Source of the DNA: Acidobacteriota bacterium
GTDB taxonomy: Bacteria; Acidobacteriota; Blastocatellia; UBA7656
Direction of reading: 5' to 3'
Assembly (NCBI GenBank): GCA_016201275.1
Contig: JACQDB010000138.1
Location: forward strand, 1 to 64,000
DNA: 64,000 nucleotides
Part shown: in pieces, positions 36,569 through 46,121 of the stretch
Position numbering within the stretch: position 1 is the stretch's first letter
Layout: every line of letters begins with the position of its first letter
Translations under genes and position numbers: made by a program
The notes under the pieces: model-generated
What the model saw: the letters and a program-made list of their open reading frames with translations, nothing else
The model's database searches: none
Told to the model about the DNA's origin: nothing

Positions 36569-37645
36569 AGTTCTACATCACCACGAATCAGTGCGTTGAT
36601 GAGATCACCGGAAATTTGCAATTCATTGATTGCCCGAATGAGAGTGGGTCCGAGGTGGTCTCTCCTATAAAGAAGAAGGGTGTTCTCATCGGAAAAACTA
36701 CGGATGGCTTCGGGATTGTGCGAGGTCGCAATGAATTGACCACCGCTGGATTGGAAAGCTTTGCGAAGCGCCAACACAAAGTGGCTGACCTCGTCCAGAG
36801 CCAGATAATTGTCCGGTTCATCCCAGAAACATAGCACCGGGCCATAGGCATTGTTCGCGGCAAGTACCAGGGCGCATATCATAAAACCCTTCTCGCCATC
36901 CGACAGATCTTCAAAGGGAAGATGCAGGCTTCCCTGAGAGTTGGAGAATTGGACGATCAGGCTTCGATAGTCTTTGCCAATCAGAGGATTCTTGATGTCT
37001 TTCAAATCGGGCATCACTTGCCTGAGATAAGCATCCATTTCGGTATATGCCGCTGGTGCATAAGCCAGCAGGCCTGCGAACCACGCGCCAAATTCAGTAA
37101 CCTGAGTATCGGGTTGCAGGGTCTCCTTTTTGGAGTCTCCTGAAATCAAACTGGGTAGCGGTCGAAGAATCAGCAGACGGGCGAGCCACTGCTTAAAAAT
37201 AGACAAAGGGTCCTTCGGCGACTGTTCCTGTACTATCGGCAGAGCTACCAGGTGCCAGTCTATAAGGAATTTCGCCTCTTTCTCATGCCCCGTTTTTGCC
37301 AGATGAACTTGCGCTCGTTCTCGGCTATAGACGGGCTTGCCGTCAACCGCGAGGCTCTCTTCAAGTACGCGCAGTTCTTTGAACCCCTTGGGCAACTCAA
37401 ACGCAATGACGTACTGGTAAATCTGGTTGCCCAGCTCAACCTCGATTTCAAATCGCATCGCCACATCCAGTCGCCCGCGAGTGAAATCCTTTGACGTCAC
37501 CAGGTCATCTATCCGATTCGTACCTCTGGCGATCTTCTGCAAAATTTCCAAGGCAAGCCCCACGGCGGTCTTGCCAGCACCGTTTTTCCCAATTAGCAGG
37601 ACCGACGAGTGACCTGAAATTGGCAACATAAAGTCGCCGTATCAT
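36565..37645 (-). pseudogene. ABC/AAA-type ATPase of a two-gene module, N-terminus damaged
   Basis: The main frame (37629-36565) has Walker A GKNGAGKT, signature LSDGEKGF, Walker B VLCFWDEPDNYL and the switch motif ATSHNPEA, as in AAA_15/AAA_21 ATPases of anti-phage systems. It starts directly at MLPISGHSSV, without the usual first strand. The missing start appears in another frame from the ATG at 37645 as MIRRLYVANFRSL, and the two frames overlap. A short deletion therefore broke the N-terminus. Paired with the TOPRIM-like gene downstream, it resembles PARIS- or OLD-type modules; the exact system is unresolved. Confidence 0.7.
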
Positions 37646-37858
37646 AGAGGGATGATACTGTGCTTCCGAGATCGGCTCAACCGGAATGCAGTATTTTCAT
37701 GGATGAATAACCGTCTCAATAAACTGCGCCGCGCAAGAACGTATGGCCGATAAGCTTCCTTCACCGAATAGCGCTCGGCTTCTACTTTACAGAAAGCCCG
37801 GCAAAAGTTACCATCACACCGACCGAGACGTTAATACCCAAAACCATGTGGTACGCCG

Positions 37859-39673
37859 ATGAATTGTCCGCGCTGCAATCAAACAATCCCCAACGAGGCA
37901 AAGTTCTGCAATCAATGCGGACTATCAATCTCTGCGGCCATGCAGGCGGCTACCCTTATTGCCACCAGTCCACCGGCCAACGCAACTGGCGACGCGCATT
38001 TACAACAGACGCAGACGGCAGCCGTACCCGCCGCCGCGCACCCCCGCACCGGCAGCATCATCGAAGCCAAATACGAACTCATGGAACTGCTGGGCGAAGG
38101 CGGCATGGGGTCGGTCTATCGCGCTCGTCGCTTACGCATAGGCGATCACGTCGCCATCAAAATTCTGCATCAGAAATTCGTCACCGAAGATTCCGCCATC
38201 GAGCGCTTTCGCCGCGAGGCACAGGCCGCCGCTGTTCTGCATCATCCGAACGTCGTCAATATTTATGATTTCGGTGAAGAACCCACGCAAGGCATACCGG
38301 CTTTCATCGTGATGGAACTGGTCGCCGGAGAACCGCTGCGAAATATTTTAGACCGCGAAAAACGCCTCACCTGTCAACGCGCTGTCGCCTTGATGCAAAC
38401 GGCCTGCGCCGGTGTGGGCGCAGCGCATCGCCGCAATATCGTCCATCGTGACATCAAGCCAGATAATTTCATGGTGCTGCCGTCCGAAGCTGAAGGCGAA
38501 CCGGAAACCATCAAGGTGGTGGATTTCGGCATCGCCAAACTGCGCGACCTGAGCAGCAATAACCATCTGACGCAGACCGGCATCGTTATGGGAACGCCGT
38601 ATTATATGTCGCCCGAACAATGTCGCGGCGAAAGTCTGGATGCGCGCTCCGATGTTTATAGCTTGGCGGCGACACTGTATGAAATGATTGCTGGCAATCC
38701 GCCGTTCACAGCACCTACGGCAACCGGCGTGGTGGCGAAACATTTGACCGAACAGCCGCCGATGCTGGCTCCACAACTGAATGTACCGGCGGCGCTTGAA
38801 GCCACTATACGTCGCGCTCTGACCAAAGACCGCAACGCCAGACCGCCGGACGCCGTGGCCTTCGCAAAAGAGTTGCAGTCGGCTTTAGCGAATGCGGCGA
38901 CCGTGCCGATGATGTCCACGGCAACCGCACCCAATCAACCGCTCACCCAGCCCGAAGGCTGGGGCGGCTCGACCAATCAAGCGCCACTTTATCCGCCGCC
39001 AACCCAAGCAGGTGCGCCGTATCCAACTCACGGGCAGCATTATCCGCAGACCCAACAGACTATGCTGGCGCAGAAAAGACCGTTCAAAGGAATGTTGTTC
39101 ATCAACATCATCGCCGGAACGGTGATTGTCGCGGCGCTGGGCGGCGGCCTCTGGTGGGCGATGCAAGCGAATCGTTCAACCGACAGCGCATCATCGGCAA
39201 CCAATTATCCCGCGCCGACCACCAGCACCGGCAATATCCCAACGCCTGCGAATCAAAATTCGGCAAGCGCCACAACGCCGTCCGCCAACGCCAATAAAAA
39301 TAACCGCAACGAATCGCCGAATCCCACGCCAAATCCCACACCGAGTACAACGCCTACGCCTATGCCTGTGCCGCCAGACACAGCGACGACCAGACCTGCG
39401 CCAGTAGCCGACCCCGCTTATGTCGAGCAGAAAATTTTAGCAGGCGAGCGCGTCACCGCTGCCGACCTGACGAGGCTGGAAAAACCGCGCCTGCGTGTGC
39501 TTCGCAACACGGTCTATGCGCGCCACGGTCGCATCTTCGAGTCGCCCGATTTGCGCGCCTATTTCAACCGCCAATCGTGGTATCAGGCGCGCACCGATTA
39601 CCGCGACGCGATGTTGACGCCAACCGATAAAGCGAATATCGCCGTTATACAGGCTGAAGAAAATCACCGTTGA
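37859..39673 (+). CDS. Serine/threonine protein kinase with zinc ribbon and YARHG domain
   Basis: A 604-residue membrane kinase. An N-terminal zinc ribbon (CPRC...CNQCG, 3-20) precedes a kinase domain (about 72-340) with GEGGMGSVYRA, VAIKIL, HRDIKPDN and DFGIAKL, followed by YYMSPEQC. A Pro/Gln-rich linker, one transmembrane helix (FINIIAGTVIVAALGGGLWW, about 420-440) and a Thr/Pro/Asn-rich stretch lead to an extracytoplasmic YARHG domain (about 535-600, TVYARHGRIF). PknB-type kinases sense external signals and phosphorylate cytoplasmic proteins. All catalytic residues are present. Confidence 0.94.
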   Translation: MNCPRCNQTIPNEAKFCNQCGLSISAAMQAATLIATSPPANATGDAHLQQTQTAAVPAAAHPRTGSIIEAKYELMELLGEGGMGSVYRARRLRIGDHVAIKILHQKFVTEDSAIERFRREAQAAAVLHHPNVVNIYDFGEEPTQGIPAFIVMELVAGEPLRNILDREKRLTCQRAVALMQTACAGVGAAHRRNIVHRDIKPDNFMVLPSEAEGEPETIKVVDFGIAKLRDLSSNNHLTQTGIVMGTPYYMSPEQCRGESLDARSDVYSLAATLYEMIAGNPPFTAPTATGVVAKHLTEQPPMLAPQLNVPAALEATIRRALTKDRNARPPDAVAFAKELQSALANAATVPMMSTATAPNQPLTQPEGWGGSTNQAPLYPPPTQAGAPYPTHGQHYPQTQQTMLAQKRPFKGMLFINIIAGTVIVAALGGGLWWAMQANRSTDSASSATNYPAPTTSTGNIPTPANQNSASATTPSANANKNNRNESPNPTPNPTPSTTPTPMPVPPDTATTRPAPVADPAYVEQKILAGERVTAADLTRLEKPRLRVLRNTVYARHGRIFESPDLRAYFNRQSWYQARTDYRDAMLTPTDKANIAVIQAEENHR

Positions 39674-39758
39674 TAATTCCCCAGCCATGACGCATCATAA
39701 CGATTCGCAAAACTTCAATTCATCAAACTCATCATCATAAAATTGGAGACGTGAAAAC

Positions 39759-41006
39759 ATGATTTCTAAAAAGCGGCTCGGAGTCGGTTTCATCGGCAGT
39801 GGGTTCATCACGCGGTTTCATATTCAATCATTTCTGGCGGTACGCGATGCCGATGTGCTGGGCGTATGGAGTCCAAATTCGCAACACGCTGAAGAAGCCG
39901 CCGCCCTCGCCCGTCAATTGCGCGTCGGCGATGCCAAAGCGTTTGCCTCCATCGAAGCGCTGGTTGCCGCGCCGGAAATTGACTGCCTGTGGATTTGCAG
40001 CCCCAATCACACGCGCCTCGAAAATATGGAAGCCATCGGTCACGCCTTGCAATCGGGCCAAGGCGAACTGCGCGGCATTGCCTGCGAAAAACCTTTGGCG
40101 CGCAACGTCAGAGAAGCCAAACGCATGGTCGAGATGGTCGAACAAACCGAACTTCTGCACGGCTATCTTGAAGACCAGTTGTATTCGCCGGGCCTTGTCA
40201 GAGGCCGCGAAATCATCTGGGCCAGAGGCGCGGCTTTGACCGGCAGACCGTATCTGGCACGCGCCGCCGAAGAACACAGCGGCCCGCATATGCCGTGGTT
40301 CTGGCAAGGCGATTTGCAGGGCGGCGGCGTGTTGAACGATATGATGTGTCATTCGGTTGAAGTGTCGCGTTTCATGTTGACCAAACCTGGCGCACCGCGT
40401 TCCAGCATTCGCCCAAAAAAAATCTCGGCGCAAATCGCTTCCTTGAAATGGTCGCGCCCCGAATATGCCGAACAGTTGAAAGAGACGATGGGCGCGGCGG
40501 TGGATTACCGCGTGCGTCCTTCGGAAGATTTCGCCCGTGCGACGATTCAATACGAAGACGAACAGGGCGCGCCGTTGATTGCCGAAGTGACGACTTCTTG
40601 GAGCTACGTGGGCGCGGGATTGCGTCTGAGCATGGAATTATTAGGGCCGGAATATTCGCTTTCGATGAGTTCGCTCGATAGCGGCTTGAAGGTATTTTTT
40701 AGCCGCAAGGTCAAAGGCGACAGCGGCGAAGACCTGGTTGAAAAACAGAACGCCGAGCAAGGCTTGATGCCTGTGGTCGGCAATGAAGCAGCGGAGTACG
40801 GCTATGAAAACGAGAACCGCTATTTTGTGCAATGCTTTCTGGATGGCCGTATGCCGGAAGAAAATTTTTACGATGGTCTGGCGGTCACAGAGCTGTTGAT
40901 GACCGCTTACCTGAGCGCCGAACAGGAGCGCACCATCGAATTTCGTCCGCCGGATTTAGACAGCTACATTCCGCCGGTGGCGCGTGGTGACTGGAATCCT
41001 CGATAA
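39759..41006 (+). CDS. Gfo/Idh/MocA family oxidoreductase
   Basis: A 415-residue NAD(P)-dependent oxidoreductase. The Rossmann motif VGFIGSGFI is at 8-16, the GRxIACEKPLA-like GIACEKPLARN near 108 contributes the conserved Lys, and GGGVLNDMMCHSVEV near 188 supplies the His region. The C-terminal alpha/beta domain runs to the end. Family members oxidise sugars, inositols or related polyols; the substrate is unknown. It starts behind AATTGGAGACG and stands 14-20 bp before the secreted protein gene, so the two are probably co-transcribed. Confidence 0.9.
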   Translation: MISKKRLGVGFIGSGFITRFHIQSFLAVRDADVLGVWSPNSQHAEEAAALARQLRVGDAKAFASIEALVAAPEIDCLWICSPNHTRLENMEAIGHALQSGQGELRGIACEKPLARNVREAKRMVEMVEQTELLHGYLEDQLYSPGLVRGREIIWARGAALTGRPYLARAAEEHSGPHMPWFWQGDLQGGGVLNDMMCHSVEVSRFMLTKPGAPRSSIRPKKISAQIASLKWSRPEYAEQLKETMGAAVDYRVRPSEDFARATIQYEDEQGAPLIAEVTTSWSYVGAGLRLSMELLGPEYSLSMSSLDSGLKVFFSRKVKGDSGEDLVEKQNAEQGLMPVVGNEAAEYGYENENRYFVQCFLDGRMPEENFYDGLAVTELLMTAYLSAEQERTIEFRPPDLDSYIPPVARGDWNPR

Positions 41007-41019
41007 AGGTAAAGGGTAA

Positions 41020-41778
41020 ATGATTATGAAACGCATTTGTAAAAGCTTGCTTCTGATTTCAATAGTGAACGTGCTGGGATTTTCCCTCAATGCTTTCGCG
41101 GCACAAGATGAACGCGAATTTACCGGTACGATCAACAACACGATTCACATACGTATGAAACTCACGCAGAGCGGCAAAGTAATTGGCGGCACCTATCTGT
41201 ATGAAAAAATCGGCAAAGACATTCACTTAAATGGCACTATCAACGGGCAGCAGGTCACCTTGAAGGAGAGCGACAACAGTGGCACTACAACCGGCGTTTT
41301 CAAAGGCCGCTTCGTCACTGCCGATACCCTCGAAGGCACTTGGTCGAACGCCGATGGTTCGAAAACCTTTCCCTTTCGCGTCAGCGCCGCTGCCGCAGCC
41401 AACGCCCCGGCGACCTCAGCGGCTGACGGCATCAGCGGCGAATACGCTCGTGTAGATATGAAAGGTCGCCTGGAAAAATCGAGCGGCGCAAGCATCAATG
41501 TTCGCGTCTTGGCCGACGGCATGGTGGAGATTCAAGGCGAAGCAACGCTGGTGGTCAATGCCAAAACCGGCAATGTTCGCACCGGCAATGTAGATGGCAC
41601 TTACGAATTGAGCGGCAACAAATTGCTGGTCAAAGGCGAAGCCGAATACGATTGCGCGCTGACCATCACCTTCGGTAAAGGCACACTGGAAGTCACCGAT
41701 GACAACGGCAACTGCGGCGGCCTCGCTGTCAGTTTTAACGGCTCGTATAAACGCATCGGCGCGGCGAAATTTCAATAA
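41020..41778 (+). CDS. Secreted protein of unknown function
   Basis: A 252-residue protein with a signal peptide (MKRICKSLLLISIVNVLGF..., cleaved near AFA). Residues about 30-120 form a beta-rich domain (REFTGTINNTIHIRMKLTQ, GTYLYEKIGKDI, LEGTWSNADG) resembling lipocalin-like secreted proteins, and an Ala-rich linker separates a second beta domain (about 145-245). A Cys pair (YDC, NCGG) could form a disulfide. ATG codons at 41020 and 41026 are both possible. It likely acts in the periplasm; no function is assigned. Confidence 0.7.
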   Translation: MIMKRICKSLLLISIVNVLGFSLNAFAAQDEREFTGTINNTIHIRMKLTQSGKVIGGTYLYEKIGKDIHLNGTINGQQVTLKESDNSGTTTGVFKGRFVTADTLEGTWSNADGSKTFPFRVSAAAAANAPATSAADGISGEYARVDMKGRLEKSSGASINVRVLADGMVEIQGEATLVVNAKTGNVRTGNVDGTYELSGNKLLVKGEAEYDCALTITFGKGTLEVTDDNGNCGGLAVSFNGSYKRIGAAKFQ

Positions 41779-41810
41779 GGGAAGGAAGAAAATATACTCC
41801 CATCATTGCC

Positions 41811-41863
41811 GTTGAGAAGCGGTCTGTGACCGCCAGTCCAGCGATCATAGACCGCTTCTCAAC
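41811..41863. repeat. Inverted repeat of the GTTGAGAAGCGGTC family
   Basis: GTTGAGAAGCGGTC (41811-41824) pairs exactly with 41850-41863. Its core resembles the element at 19485-19542 and CGCCGCTCAAC near 41941. It sits at the junction before the integrase remnant. Confidence 0.7.
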
Positions 41864-41989
41864 CGTATGCTATTTCTTGCCGCTGCCCTAGAGCGGTTTG
41901 CATATGGGTGTGCGGTCTTCGACGGCGCGAAGGTCTTCGACCGCCGCTCAACGGGTTTGAGGTTTCCGTAATCTCAAACCAAAACGCTC

Positions 41990-42415
41990 TAGAGATGAAA
42001 GATCGCGCCGCATTATTGGGAGAAGTTTTGCCCTTGCATTATGTTTTTGCCAGTCATAAAGTCGCTTCTACTTTTAATGGAAATGAAATAGTCGAAACCA
42101 CACAATTTCACTTCACGCCGACAAAGCCAATCAGAAGTTGGCGGACAGCTTGGCGCAGTTTAACCAAAGAGGCGAAATTGCCGGGACTGAGATTTCACGA
42201 TTTACGCCATACAGTAGTGACAAAACTTCTTGGGTAGTGGAGCAATGAGGAGAGAGTTTGGCGCACCGCCTTCCGACGGTTTTATGGTTTGCGGCAGCCG
42301 CCGCCTGAAGTGGGTGATTATGGCGATTGTCGGTCATGTGGATAGAAGGATGCTTGATCGCTATGGGCATAAGAGCGGCTATAGAAGTTCTATCTCAAAA
42401 CAATATTCCGAATGA
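41990..42415 (+). pseudogene. Tyrosine recombinase (phage integrase) C-terminal remnant
   Basis: The first frame ends in WRSLTKEAKLPGLRFHDLRH followed by TVVTKLLG, the conserved HxLR box of tyrosine recombinases, and stops at 42237. A second frame soon after (42230-42415) reads IMAIVGHVDRRMLDRYGHKS, the GH and catalytic Tyr region. Between them is a frameshift, and the N-terminal DNA-binding domain is absent. It is therefore a dead integrase relic, lying about 110 bp from a tRNA fragment. Confidence 0.78.
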
Positions 42416-42527
42416 TACAGGTCACAGTGAAGGCAAATTCGAGGGTTACGACACAGTTTACAGCACAGTCAAGCCCACGATTCCGGTCTATTCTGACTTA
42501 ACTGTTGAGATGACTGGAAAGGAAAGA

Positions 42528-42574
<47 letters not shown>

Positions 42575-42671
42575 AGCCAAACACCTCCTACCATCACGTA
42601 AACAATAAAACCGAATTACTTAATACCCCGGAGCGGTCGGAGATTACCAGCCTGCGGGGTATAAAGGCGAT

Positions 42672-43130
42672 ATGGACTTTAGCAAAAGTCGAGCAAGTAA
42701 TGGAACAACAATGCCTACCCAAAAAACTGTACCGTTGTCTGCCCCGGTTCAAGACTACGAATGGACGTTGATCTGGGCGAGCCTGCGCTATTTCTGCGGC
42801 GCGCAGACTATTGCCAGCGCCACCTTCCCGGCAATGATCATCAAGCACTTCTACCACAGGTTGTCACCGGATCAACGTAGAAGCCTGGCGATTGAGGTCG
42901 AAGACTGTTTTCGTAGGCACGGATCAATAGCTCATCCGCAGATTGACCAACCGACCTGGCGGAAGTTCACCACCGCGATGGATAGCAGGCAACATTTTGA
43001 AGTGAAATTGATGAATGGTCAGGCGGTGAAAGCGTTTCGCGCAAACGGTAAGATCTACCCGCTGGAGAAATATCTTCAAGAGCCTTACCAGGAGATTTAT
43101 ATCCCTGAAACGAGCATTGCCAATGAGTAG
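42672..43130 (+). CDS. Hypothetical protein of the mobile segment
   Basis: A 152-residue protein (or 139 from the ATG at 42711) that I do not recognise. It has a pattern seen in small plasmid and phage proteins, WASLRYFCGAQTIASATFPA then LSPDQRRSLAIEVEDCF and IDQPTWRKFTTAMD. It overlaps the start of the nuclease gene by 8 nt, so the two are translationally linked. It may be an accessory factor of that nuclease, but this is inference. Confidence 0.55.
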   Translation: MDFSKSRASNGTTMPTQKTVPLSAPVQDYEWTLIWASLRYFCGAQTIASATFPAMIIKHFYHRLSPDQRRSLAIEVEDCFRRHGSIAHPQIDQPTWRKFTTAMDSRQHFEVKLMNGQAVKAFRANGKIYPLEKYLQEPYQEIYIPETSIANE

Positions 43131-43614
43131 CCTGACCGAAAGACAAATCCAACAAGCGCTCTACGTCTGGCGCTTCCGCAAGGGCGATTTACTTTGGGTG
43201 CCCAATAGCTGTTGCTTTGGCTGGGAAGCGGATTTCATTTCGCTCAGCAGGGCGATGTATGCTACCGAGTACGAGATTAAAATCTCGGTCGCGGATTTCA
43301 AAGCTGAATTCAAGAAAAAGCCTGACAAGCATAACCACCTACTCAACGAGAAAAAGTCTCGTCCAAATTATTTCTATTTTGTTGCGCCGACGGGATTGAT
43401 CGGCGTCGAGGACGTACCGGAATACGCTGGACTGATTCTCATCGCTAAAAACGGGCTGTTCCCCTACAACGCCATACAGGTGGTTAAGAAAGCTCGGTTG
43501 CTACACAAACGAAAATTGAGCGAGCAGTCATTGATGCAGCTCGCGAAGTCGCTTTGCTACCGCTTCTGGCGGATGAGAGGACTGCAAAAAGGAATAGACG
43601 ATAAAACGTCATAA
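43123..43614 (+). CDS. MmcB-like PD-(D/E)XK DNA repair nuclease
   Basis: About 163 residues from the ATG at 43123; a TTG at 43117 is the only earlier alternative. The core EADFISL...YATEYEIKISVADFKAEFKKK has the D-x(n)-ExK catalytic arrangement with the SxxDFxxD-like helix of MmcB. FYFVAPTGLIGVEDVPEYAG follows, also a family feature. MmcB proteins are small nucleases linked to DNA damage repair in alphaproteobacteria, and similar proteins occur in phages. The gene may process phage or host DNA. Confidence 0.72.
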   Translation: MSSLTERQIQQALYVWRFRKGDLLWVPNSCCFGWEADFISLSRAMYATEYEIKISVADFKAEFKKKPDKHNHLLNEKKSRPNYFYFVAPTGLIGVEDVPEYAGLILIAKNGLFPYNAIQVVKKARLLHKRKLSEQSLMQLAKSLCYRFWRMRGLQKGIDDKTS

Positions 43615-43617
43615 TTA

Positions 43618-43758
43618 TTTTGTGGTATAGAATTTTGCTTGACCGGTTATTTATTTTTGTGGTATAAAATTAGACAGCGGATTGAAAAAAATAAGAACAG
43701 GCGTTCAGTGCTAGTGAACGCCTGAAACCACAACTCAACAGTAAAGGACAGGTGAGTC
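43618..43758 (+). promoter_or_regulatory. Promoter and operator-like hairpin before the SNF2 operon
   Basis: TTGACC (43639-43644), 18 bp, TATAAA (43663-43668) makes a plausible sigma70 promoter. TTTTGTGGTATA-AATT occurs twice, before and over it. CAGGCGTTCA (43698-43707) and TGAACGCCTG (43715-43724) form a perfect 10-bp hairpin in the leader, followed by the SD AGGACAGG and the ATG at 43759. Confidence 0.6.
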
Positions 43759-45720
43759 ATGGCAACAACAAGTTATCAAATTATCACAGCAAAATACAAA
43801 GGCAATTGCGCGGTTTGCGGCAACACCATCAAACCGGGTGAGAAAATTCAGTACGCCAAGGGCGAGCCGGTTATTCACGCTGGCTGCGAGATGCCGGAAA
43901 TTCCGGCTAATGCGATCCACATCAGCGGCGGCAGCGGTTATGGGTACGAAGATTGGCGACCGGGCGAGGTAATCGTCAATCCGAATCGTTCGCGAAGACC
44001 AGAGATTCGTTGCCCACAGTGCAGGCTGAAGGTTTTTCGCGGAATATGCAGCAATTGTGGCACGCCGGGCGAAGCGGTTGATCCGGGCGCGGAATTTCTC
44101 TATGTGCTGACCGCCAGTCAGCAATACTACCGAGAGGACGGGATGTCTTTTAACGTCGGCGATGAACAGGGCTATGTTTATTACGCAACCTGCCGCCCGG
44201 CGACTGACGAAGAAAGCGCGCCATTGCGCGCCCGTATCGCAGAACAGCAGAAACTTCGCGAGGCCGAAGTCCGCCGCAAAGCGTTCGCTAAACAGATCAG
44301 CGAAACCGGTATCTTCCCTGAGCAAGCCGACCCGCAGGGTGATCGCATCACCGACCGCCAGAATATCTATGGTGGTGGCGATTGGTTTGTGCTGGGCGAA
44401 GACCGAATCTGGTATGTACGCAACAACGGGCATGATGGCGACGATTGGAGCCGGAACAATATCGGCACCGGCGGCGCGGGCGCATTAGGCTGGTATGTTG
44501 AGCGCACGGACGCGCTTGCGAACGAGTTGCTCACCATCGAGCAAGCGCTTGATCCCAAGAATGCCGAAAAGCGTGAACAACGTCGCGCTAACGCGATGAC
44601 CGGCCTAGTATATCAGAAACACTTTGAGGGTCGTATTGATGCAATCCTGTGGGGAGTTCCGGCCTCTGCGCCATCTGTGCCGCCGCGCCTTGCTTTTGTT
44701 ACGCTCTCTCCTGCGAAACAGGAAGAGGTGCCGGCTCCGGCAATCCTCGCCGGAGCGGACGCCGATGGCGTCTGGCTGGCGATGCACTATGCGAATGCGA
44801 ATGAGGATTACGATGTTTATGGTTTCCTCGCAGGTCAATATGCGTTTGCTGTGCGCTATGACCCAACCCCCGAACGCCTGGCAGAGATCGAAAACCGATT
44901 GCCCGACTGGTGCCCACCACAATTAATTCAAACTTATTACGACGCACAGGAAGCTGCTCGAGCGGCCAAAAAGCGATTCGATGTCCGGCAATGGCATATA
45001 GCCAATCCCAAACCCGTCTGGCGAGACGAGTTTACGCAAGAACAGCGCCGTGAATGGAGCGTCGCTAACAAAGCCAACGAAGAGGCTTCGATGCAGAACT
45101 TTCGGCAAGGGGAAGCGGCTGCCAAAGAAGCGACTGAGGCAGTTTGGGCGCAGTATGAGGCAATCAAGCCAGGCAGGTATCGAATGCCCGGTAGTTGGTC
45201 ATCGGAAGGCTGGGCGGCAGATAATCGTTCGGCGCTCGAACACTGCATTCGGGAGGGGATATCACTCTCAGCCGTAACGGTGACTGATGCTACGCTAATC
45301 CATAAACATGGTCAGACCTGGTATCAAGGAAAAAAGAACCCCTGGCAATTGTGGAGCGACGGGCGCGCGACAACCGGCTCATGCTACGGCGGTGAAGGGG
45401 TATCGCAACTCAGCGCCGTGGCTGCGGAATTGATCGGAGTCGCCATTCGCCAATCCTTTTGGCAGCAAGACGGGCGGTGGAAGAACCTGCTCGGTGTTGA
45501 GCAGGTCGAGGCAAAAGAGCTTGATAAATCGAAAGATGGCGGACGCGGTAGCGGTGAAGAGCGAGTGCTGGAGCGACTGACCTTGCGCGGCGGTGAGGTC
45601 TCAACCCTATACCGGGCGACGGTCAATTGGTGGTGTATGGGCGAAGACGGCGACGCCGGTACGGATATTACGTTGTTTGAAACCGAATCTGAGGCGCGGG
45701 CTGAATTTCAAAAGAGGTGA
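43759..45720 (+). CDS. Large zinc-finger protein of unknown function
   Basis: A 653-residue protein that I cannot assign. Residues about 10-45 (CAVCGNTIKPGEKIQYAKGE followed by HAGC) form a PARP/LIM-like zinc finger, and about 75-100 hold a zinc ribbon (CPQC...CSNCG). The rest is soluble, aromatic-rich, with Gly-rich loops (RNNGHDGDDW, GTGGAGALGW) and a helical, Gln/Glu/Ala-rich middle (residues about 395-460). It is first in a tightly overlapped operon leading to a SNF2-like helicase, so a role in DNA recognition is plausible. It overlaps the next frame by 4 nt if a GTG is used. Confidence 0.6.
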   Translation: MATTSYQIITAKYKGNCAVCGNTIKPGEKIQYAKGEPVIHAGCEMPEIPANAIHISGGSGYGYEDWRPGEVIVNPNRSRRPEIRCPQCRLKVFRGICSNCGTPGEAVDPGAEFLYVLTASQQYYREDGMSFNVGDEQGYVYYATCRPATDEESAPLRARIAEQQKLREAEVRRKAFAKQISETGIFPEQADPQGDRITDRQNIYGGGDWFVLGEDRIWYVRNNGHDGDDWSRNNIGTGGAGALGWYVERTDALANELLTIEQALDPKNAEKREQRRANAMTGLVYQKHFEGRIDAILWGVPASAPSVPPRLAFVTLSPAKQEEVPAPAILAGADADGVWLAMHYANANEDYDVYGFLAGQYAFAVRYDPTPERLAEIENRLPDWCPPQLIQTYYDAQEAARAAKKRFDVRQWHIANPKPVWRDEFTQEQRREWSVANKANEEASMQNFRQGEAAAKEATEAVWAQYEAIKPGRYRMPGSWSSEGWAADNRSALEHCIREGISLSAVTVTDATLIHKHGQTWYQGKKNPWQLWSDGRATTGSCYGGEGVSQLSAVAAELIGVAIRQSFWQQDGRWKNLLGVEQVEAKELDKSKDGGRGSGEERVLERLTLRGGEVSTLYRATVNWWCMGEDGDAGTDITLFETESEARAEFQKR

Positions 45721-45722
45721 TT

Positions 45723-46121
45723 ATGACCAAAGTTGAAGCACACGAGCGACGAAAAATCAATTATATCCATCACGGCGAACTAACCGTAGTGGAGTTGCGA
45801 AACGTCGGCAACAACAACCCGTGGGGCAGGTTCTTCACCGAAGCCGCGATTGATGAGGCTTTGCAATCCGGCACGCTTGAAGATGTTTGGAACCTGACGA
45901 GCAATTCGCAGGCAACGCATCGCTCATCGTGGGATCATCCCTACACGCCGATGCACCTGCGGTTGATGTGCCAAAATGTCGAGTTCCTCGAACGCGGCGA
46001 ACCCCTCTGGCGCTTTTATCGCTATCGCACCTCTCCGCGCTGGCAGTCGTGGGGCATCTGCCGAATCGTTGACGGCGTTGCCCATTATCCGGGCGGCAGA
46101 ACCGAGGAGCTATATGTATAA
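45723..46121 (+). CDS. Hypothetical protein, SNF2 operon
   Basis: About 132 residues from the ATG at 45723 behind AGAGGTG; an in-frame GTG at 45717 overlaps the previous stop. No family recognised. It contains NNPWGRFFTEAAIDEALQ and PMHLRLMCQNVEF, and aromatic residues are frequent. It overlaps the following gene by 8 nt (ATGTATAA), so the two are co-translated. Cytoplasmic by lack of signal or membrane segments. Confidence 0.55.
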   Translation: MTKVEAHERRKINYIHHGELTVVELRNVGNNNPWGRFFTEAAIDEALQSGTLEDVWNLTSNSQATHRSSWDHPYTPMHLRLMCQNVEFLERGEPLWRFYRYRTSPRWQSWGICRIVDGVAHYPGGRTEELYV

